Shown here piece after piece: positions 58,823 through 64,000 of a stretch of DNA of 64,000 bases. The DNA is from Paraconiothyrium sp. Pb-2020. Taxonomy: Eukaryota; Ascomycota; Dothideomycetes; Pleosporales; Didymosphaeriaceae. A program made the translations under genes and the position numbers. The notes beneath the pieces were generated by a model. That model made no database searches. It was not told where the DNA came from and saw only the letters and a program-made list of their open reading frames with translations. How positions within the stretch are numbered: the first letter of the stretch is position 1; every line of letters starts with the position of its first letter. Where the stretch lies: contig JAJUBI010000004.1 in the NCBI GenBank assembly GCA_022419385.1, positions 2,027,286-2,091,285 on the forward strand, written 5' to 3'.

Positions 58823-59860
58823 ATGGCCTCAGACGAGCGGCCAGTCTTCACAACAATTCCTTCCTCCGAACCCGAACCTTCACATGCCCCATCTGAGCCC
58901 TCCAAAGAGGAACCACCCGCTCGCACACCACCATCAGTATTCCAAAGCGCACGCATATACCTCCTCCGCTACCTTGCCCTTCAGATTCGCCGCCTCGACC
59001 GCTTCCTGGTCCGCTTTTCTACCATCCTAGAAAGCCCAGCATCTACCGACGCCCTCCTCGGCACCCTCGGTTACACCCTCGAACTCCTCGCCGCGCTGTT
59101 CTCACGCCTTCTCACGCACCGCCTCGCCTCCCTCGCTTCCACAATCGCAGACAAAGCAGACGAGGTGCTGCTCCCCGGCGAGACCCTCGTCACCACCCTT
59201 CCTACCGCGCCTAGCGACAAGCTCATGTCGCAGGTAACTGCGAGTTCTAGAGCCCTTGCCGCCCTAATTGCAGATTTTCGTATATTCGTTCGCATGTGGG
59301 GTATAGCTGGGCTGTATATGTGGGCGAGGGGGTTGTGGCATTCGCCGCTTGCAACCGAGGCTGGGCCGAAGGAGAAACTGGTGAGGAGGATAACGTGGGC
59401 ACAGATCGCGAGTTTGGTACTATTCCAAGTGCTAGAGAATGGTGCTTACCTGGCAAGTAAGGGTGTGCTTACAAGCGAGGGATGGAGTGGGGAAAGGGGG
59501 AAGAGGAAGGAGATTGCCTGGTGGATTTGGAGTAGTAGGTTTTGGGCTTCGCACGTCGCATTGGAGATAGTGAGGGTTGGTGTGTTGAAGTATTATGGGG
59601 ATGGGGAGGATGTGAGTGGGAAAATAAAGGAGACTGTAGGCGACGGTGAAAAAGAAGGCAAGTTGTTGATAGAAGAAAAGAAGAGAGAACGGCGGGTCTG
59701 GTGGAGAGATGCAGTCAGTAATGTCGCATACATGCCCATGACGCTACATTGGAGTGTTGAAGAAGAGAAGGGATTCCTGAGTGATTGGGGTGTTGGCCTC
59801 CTTGGGGCTATTGCTGGCGGTTCACTATTCGTCGACGCATGGGAGCAGACCGCACAATAG
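58823..59860 (+). CDS. PEX11-family peroxisome division protein
   Basis: An intronless 345-residue protein related to PEX11 (fungal PEX11C/GIM5-like). The Ser/Pro/Glu-rich N-terminus precedes an amphipathic region (RIYLLRYLALQIRRLDRFLVRF) of the kind PEX11 proteins use to bend the peroxisomal membrane. Domain marks are FRIFVRMWGIAGLYMWARGLW, VLFQVLENGAYLASKGVL, IWSSRFWASHVALEIVRVG and the terminal PMTLHWSVEEE with a Gly-rich hydrophobic segment (LLGAIAGGSLFVDAW). It should help elongate or divide peroxisomes. The start was chosen at the ATG with a purine at -3; the open frame extends 12 codons further upstream without an ATG. The fungal subclass is inferred from memory. Confidence 0.88.
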   Translation: MASDERPVFTTIPSSEPEPSHAPSEPSKEEPPARTPPSVFQSARIYLLRYLALQIRRLDRFLVRFSTILESPASTDALLGTLGYTLELLAALFSRLLTHRLASLASTIADKADEVLLPGETLVTTLPTAPSDKLMSQVTASSRALAALIADFRIFVRMWGIAGLYMWARGLWHSPLATEAGPKEKLVRRITWAQIASLVLFQVLENGAYLASKGVLTSEGWSGERGKRKEIAWWIWSSRFWASHVALEIVRVGVLKYYGDGEDVSGKIKETVGDGEKEGKLLIEEKKRERRVWWRDAVSNVAYMPMTLHWSVEEEKGFLSDWGVGLLGAIAGGSLFVDAWEQTAQ

Positions 59861-60370
59861 CCGCACCCTGGATGGTCTCAACACATACAAAGTTCGTTGT
59901 TGCGGACCCTCCAACCCTCCCGCCTTAGTCCAAAGCTACGCCTTCGAGCCAGGGGAAAAGACCGTATGTGCATCATCGAATGCGGATCACGACATGATGA
60001 TCAGGATGATATATTCCGCCATGTAGTACGCTTACGCTCCCACCCATGTGCATTCGTATTAATGGCGTTTTAGGCGTTTCGAACGATGTCGAGTCGTGAT
60101 TGGAGGACCTGGAACCCTAGGCTTTCTCCCGCATGTAGATTAAGGAGCGATGTTTAGACAGCAATAGCATGCTTCCGAGTCGGGGAAAAATCGATCGCGC
60201 AATATGAAAGATTTGATCTGCCCGATTCTCCTACAGACTATCATGGGTTCATGAACGCAGCGGCTGCAGTTAGCCGCCTACTTCTCTCCACCTATATAAC
60301 CCATGTATACCCAAACTCAATCCAAGGGTCCGTGAACGCCTGTTCGTCATCTATCGTCAATCCAGTCAAG
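59861..60370. other. Spacer upstream of the pectate lyase gene
   Basis: This holds the TATA element and leader of the pectate lyase. Nothing else seen. The pectate lyase frame is open to 60251, but that part lies across the TATA site and is not a plausible coding start. Confidence 0.5.
60293..60299 (+). promoter_or_regulatory. TATA box of the pectate lyase gene
   Basis: TATATAA, about 75 bp upstream of the ATG at 60371. It supports the later ATG as start. Confidence 0.55.
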
Positions 60371-61624
60371 ATGCAATTCTTGCCTCTCCTGTTCCTCATC
60401 CCCTCCGCCCTTGGTCTCGCCTTCCCTGGGGCCGAAGGCTTCGGTCGCAACGCCATCGGCGGCCGCAAGGGCTCCGTTTACGTTGTCACCAATCTGAACG
60501 ACTCAGGAACCGGTTCTCTTCGTGATGCAGTTTCCAAAACAGACCGCATCATCGTCTTTGCCGTAGGGGGCGTGATCAAGATCACCGACCGCATGGTCGT
60601 CTCCAAACGCATCACCATCCTCGGTCAAACCGCTCCCGGCGACGGCATCACGGTCTACGGCAATGGATGGTCTTTTAGCAACTCTGACGACGCCATCGTC
60701 CGCTACATCCGCATTCGGATGGGAAAAGGCGGGACTTCTGGTAAAGATGCGATTACTATTGCTGAGGGCAGCAATATGATCTTCGACCACGTGAGCGTTA
60801 CTTGGGGCCGTGATGAGACCTTCTCCATATCCGGTAGTGAAGTGGGCAATATCACGATTCAGGATAGCATCATTGGGCAAGGGCTGGAAACGCACTCGTG
60901 CGGCGGCCTCATCCAGACTGCGCTTGGGAACGGCATCTCCTTGTTCAGAAACCTGTACATCGACAACAAGACGCGCAACCCCAAAGTCAAAGGTACAAAC
61001 GACTTCACTAATAACGTGGTCTATAACTGGGGCGGTGGTGGCGGTTACATTGCGGGTGACTCCGCTGGCGAAAGCAATGCGCACATCATTGGGAATTACT
61101 TCATTTCCGGGCCCTCTACCAGCGTCACAGCCTTCACGCGTGGCAACGCCGAGTTCAAAGCCTACGTTGAGAAGAACTTCTATGACTCGGATAAGAACGG
61201 CGCGCTCGACGGTGCCGAACTGGGCGCCTCCTCTTCCAACTACGGCGGCGTTGCGATCCAAACGGATAAATTCAGTTTCCCTGCTCCTACCAAGATCTTG
61301 AGCGCTGCGGATGCCCTTACCCACATTAACAGCAAGGCTGGAGCGAGTCTGGTAAGAGATGCGGTCGATAAGGCACTCATTACCCAGGTGCAGAGCTGGG
61401 GAAAGAGCGGGGCGACGATCAGTGATGAGGCAACTATGGGTGGCGTTGGTACTATCAATGGTGGCACAAGACTAACTGACACTGATGGTGATGGCATCCC
61501 GGATTCTGCGGAGACGCAGTTCGGATTTGATGTCAATAGCAACGATGCAATGCAAGATAAGGATGGGAATGGGTATGCAAATATTGAGGACTGGGCTAAT
61601 TCGTTGGTGCCGAGTAGCTACTAG
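60371..61624 (+). CDS. Secreted polysaccharide lyase family 1 pectate lyase
   Basis: An intronless 417-residue protein. A signal peptide (MQFLPLLFLIPSALG) is followed by a right-handed beta-helix domain starting FPGAEGFGRNAIGGRKG. Family features are VTNLNDSGTGSLRDAV, VGGVIKIT, ITILGQTAPGDGI, IIFDH-type and NVVYNWGG repeats, as in PL1-type enzymes. These cleave polygalacturonate by beta-elimination with Ca2+ outside the cell. Two Ca-binding-like loops are present: DSDKNGALDGAEL (residues ~276-288) within the domain, and DTDGDGIPDSAE (~370-381) followed by DKDGNG near the C-terminus, like thrombospondin type-3/dockerin repeats. The start at 60371 places the signal peptide first; an upstream frame extension crosses the TATA box. 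It probably serves plant-cell-wall breakdown; expression control was not visible. Confidence 0.9.
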   Translation: MQFLPLLFLIPSALGLAFPGAEGFGRNAIGGRKGSVYVVTNLNDSGTGSLRDAVSKTDRIIVFAVGGVIKITDRMVVSKRITILGQTAPGDGITVYGNGWSFSNSDDAIVRYIRIRMGKGGTSGKDAITIAEGSNMIFDHVSVTWGRDETFSISGSEVGNITIQDSIIGQGLETHSCGGLIQTALGNGISLFRNLYIDNKTRNPKVKGTNDFTNNVVYNWGGGGGYIAGDSAGESNAHIIGNYFISGPSTSVTAFTRGNAEFKAYVEKNFYDSDKNGALDGAELGASSSNYGGVAIQTDKFSFPAPTKILSAADALTHINSKAGASLVRDAVDKALITQVQSWGKSGATISDEATMGGVGTINGGTRLTDTDGDGIPDSAETQFGFDVNSNDAMQDKDGNGYANIEDWANSLVPSSY

Positions 61625-63303
61625 TAAGCTCATGTTGAATATGATGCACCAAGTCATTGACAAAACAAATAAGACGCTAGGGGACCAAAGATCATTGTAG
61701 CGTTGGCCGTTGGTGAAACGTCATATGATAGTGGTCTATCTGAGGACGGCCACCAAACCAGTCCCCTTCAAATTTCTGAACTTAAAGCAGCAAAAAGCTG
61801 ATAGATACTTGAGCCAACTGCAACTAAGAGCGACCCAAAAGTCTCGACGATTAATGGGAAGGGCGCCACAGCCTTCATGATTTTACAGACACAGTACTCG
61901 GCTGGCAATAGCTACCGTGCCATGATAGCATCTGTACCACCATATCCAGAATACTTGTATATGCCATGTTTTACCTGTGACCTACTAATTCCAACTCAGC
62001 GTGCATGTTCTAATAAACCTTAGACGGAGATCGATGCAGACTTTGAATAATCAAAGTGAGCCCCAGGACGCAGTGGCGAACTGAGTATCTAAGATCTATA
62101 GTGATGTACTTCATTGTAACAGTTCCTACCCCACCTTCCTGTGGCTCAGGGTATCATTCTGAAAGCTCGTAAATGATCGATATAATGTGTTCACTCTCTA
62201 ATGATTTGAAGTATGCTCACTCTCTAACGTCTATCACGACTAGAAATAGTAAATGTCCTAGTTTGACTACTTACAAAGAGCGAGGTTCAAATCTATAGAG
62301 CATTTAAACTCTTGGAAACGATAGCCAGCCACAGGAAAGTGGAGAGGAAACTTTCGGAGGCACTGATGATAGCAAAACATAAGACATCTGCGTTTCGCTC
62401 AGAAAAACGATATCGAAGGTTTTCAATCAAGCCTAGCGTTATGAAGAAGTGAGCGCGGTAGGAAGCGCGAATGCACTGAGGGGGTACCACGCTTCTGGAA
62501 AGCAACAGCACAGGAGGATTAAGTGACCAGAATATCTCCCTATCTCCCTTCACTGAACACATGGCAGGCGGCGCACAGCCTTGCCGCATCGTATGGCTCG
62601 CAACACGGGGCCAATGGCATATGTCCCTTGCCCGACGCAATCGTTGATGGCAGCTGGAGCGATTTTTCGCATAAAGCGTTTGGAAATACGGTGTATGAAT
62701 GAATACAAATCTCAGTCAGCTGGCTCGAGGCAAACCGACGAACCAGACGCATAAAGCGGTCTCCCCGGAGCAGTGACGAGATATGCCATCTTCGTCCAAT
62801 CACATTTCCATCACCATGAAGGCCACGACATCAATTTCATAGTCAACAATTGCATACCCTGCCACGAGCATCCCAGAGAGCTCGAGGGGCAACCTGAGTG
62901 TTGGCGCTGGCTTCGGTGTTGGGGTTGCATCCATGCTATGTTGCTCGCCCTCCTCGAAGCAGGGCTCTGCCTGTTGAAGAGGCGGCACGCAAAGGCAAAG
63001 AAATGGGACAAGATGAGATTGTGCTTTCGTATGGCACACATTACTACGAGGTGGCATGCGAACAGAAGCACGACTTGACGTATGGATTGGCTGACAATAG
63101 AGTGAGTGAAGCTGAAGTCGAGCAAGATGTATGAATTCGTTAGAGACGCGTTTTCTAGTGGGTTCTAGTGATTGATTTACGAGAGGCTAATATTCAATGT
63201 CTTTTGACAACAACCTGTCGATCATTCACGAGTATAGTCCCCTATATACCATGTGTCATGCATCATTGGATTGCGTAAGCAGAAATTCGAAGGGTATCAC
63301 ACC
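61625..63303. other. Intergenic between convergent genes, nothing recognised
   Basis: About 1.7 kb. A short direct repeat, CACTCTCTAA, occurs twice near 62191 and 62219. A GGTTCAAATC at 62284 resembles a tRNA T-loop, but no cloverleaf surrounds it. Other frames are short and random. Confidence 0.45.
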
Positions 63304-64000
63304 TCAGTCTAAATATCTCTTCCACGCTACGCTTTGAATGTATTTCTGTCCTTCGTTGGTGACACCGACAGCGAATTTCTCCCACCGCGCATCCTGACCA
63401 GCACCAACGACTAGGAGCTCGTTATCGTTCACCCATCCGAGGAGGCCTTTCGTGGGAACTCGTTCCGGAGAGAACTTCCTGAGAACCTCCTTTGTGGCAG
63501 CCTTTGACTGTGGGCTCCATCCGCCCAGTTCATCGCCCATTTCGAAGTGCGTTGAGGCGCTGGAGTAGGTGTCGGAGAACTGGCGTGGGAGAAGTGGAAG
63601 CTTGGCAAGGATGCCGTACTTGTGTGTCTTGTGGTTTACATCTGCAGCTGTCTGGACGCCGTTTGGGAGGTCGAAGATGTGCACGGTGGACTTGTCTGAG
63701 GTTACAGCAAGCATTCTGTCACGCGGAGAAAAAGCCAGGGAGAAGATGGCAGCTTCGTCTATTCCGCGACGGAATTCGCCGATCTTCGTGCCGGATTCGA
63801 CGGCCCATAGACGAATGATTGTCCCTTTCTCGCTCGCAGTAGCCACCATGTCAGCTTTCTTGTTCAACGTAACGGCACGCACATGGGTGGTGTGCGCCGG
63901 TATAAGAGTAACGCGCGGATTGAGATTGCCGTCGACAAGCCTGACGATCCTGACCTGGCCAGCATTTGCGCCAGGCATGGCCACGATGTTGTCCTCGAAA
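63304..64000 (-). CDS. PROPPIN-type WD40 protein (ATG18/HSV2/WIPI family), 5' end outside the window
   Basis: The C-terminal ~232 residues of a seven-bladed WD40 protein. The frame remains open through the window edge (FEDNIVAMPG), so the start is missing. The key phosphoinositide-binding motif is FRRG (EFRRGIDEAAIFSLAFSP), used by PROPPINs to bind PtdIns3P and PtdIns(3,5)P2 on autophagic or endosomal membranes. Following blades show DRMLAVTSDKSTVHIFDLPNG and a His/Lys-rich loop, then LGWVNDNELLVVGAG. The FRRG form and short C-terminus fit the HSV2/WIPI3-4 branch better than ATG18 itself, but the missing half could change this. No stop or frameshift interrupts the visible part. Confidence 0.9.
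   Translation of the reverse strand, partial: FEDNIVAMPGANAGQVRIVRLVDGNLNPRVTLIPAHTTHVRAVTLNKKADMVATASEKGTIIRLWAVESGTKIGEFRRGIDEAAIFSLAFSPRDRMLAVTSDKSTVHIFDLPNGVQTAADVNHKTHKYGILAKLPLLPRQFSDTYSSASTHFEMGDELGGWSPQSKAATKEVLRKFSPERVPTKGLLGWVNDNELLVVGAGQDARWEKFAVGVTNEGQKYIQSVAWKRYLD

Noticed and set aside
60251..60370. N-terminal extension of the pectate lyase
   Set aside because: It crosses the TATA box and would bury the signal peptide.
60503..61324. 273-residue minus-strand frame inside the pectate lyase
   Set aside because: It is an antisense shadow of a GC-biased coding exon; the sense protein is clear.
62280..62300. tRNA-like T-loop GGTTCAAATC
   Set aside because: No matching stems or anticodon arm could be found around it. 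The same applies to GTTCGAACC near 9049.
1..64000. CRISPR array, bacterial operon or prophage
   Set aside because: Introns and fungal families show a eukaryotic chromosome. No regularly spaced short repeats were seen.

Overview
The window looks like nuclear DNA of a filamentous ascomycete (Pezizomycotina). Dothideomycetes is my best guess, but that is inference. The evidence is short spliceosomal introns (about 46-217 nt, GT..AG, many with CTAAC/CTAAT-type branch sites), fungus-specific families (Zn2Cys6 factor, GT32 mannosyltransferase, Dma-type FHA-RING ligase, PFA5-type palmitoyltransferase), small secreted cysteine-rich proteins, and decayed repeats whose arm differences are transitions, as repeat-induced point mutation (RIP) would leave.

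Layout. 3.1-4.3 kb: PFA5-like palmitoyltransferase. 7.15-8.96 kb (minus): four-exon TALE homeodomain factor. 8.96-19.3 kb: a gene desert of about 10 kb, GC-rich in its first third. 19.3-21.0 kb (minus): three-exon Zn2Cys6 factor. 22.6-24.2 kb (minus): orphan protein with paired CxxC motifs. 25.4-26.4 kb: Mpv17/PMP22 membrane protein. 27.3-29.1 kb: SprT-like protein with an altered HExxH. 30.5-30.8 kb (minus): ribosomal protein eS30. 31.2-33.0 kb: LRR-like orphan. 36.3-37.6 kb: GT32 glycosyltransferase. 38.6-39.0 kb (minus): small low-complexity protein. 40.7-46.0 kb: gene-poor stretch with a 284-bp foldback element, a broken secreted-protein gene, an 8-Cys secreted miniprotein and a larger secreted protein. 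46.0-50.4 kb: no genes, but an inverted repeat and a degenerate tandem repeat. 50.4-64 kb is dense and housekeeping in character: MPP-alpha, Dma-like ligase, 3-hydroxyacyl-CoA dehydrogenase, bestrophin-like channel, PEX11-like protein, secreted pectate lyase, and an edge-truncated PROPPIN WD40 protein.

The genes do not form a visible biosynthetic cluster. Two themes recur. One is organelle biology: a PMP22-like protein, a PEX11-like protein, an acyl-CoA dehydrogenase, mitochondrial MPP-alpha and a PROPPIN. The other is secretion: three secreted-protein loci between 41.8 and 46.0 kb and a pectate lyase at 60.4 kb, which would suit a plant-associated fungus. All exon structures were worked out by eye from splice signals and reading phase. 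No database search was run.
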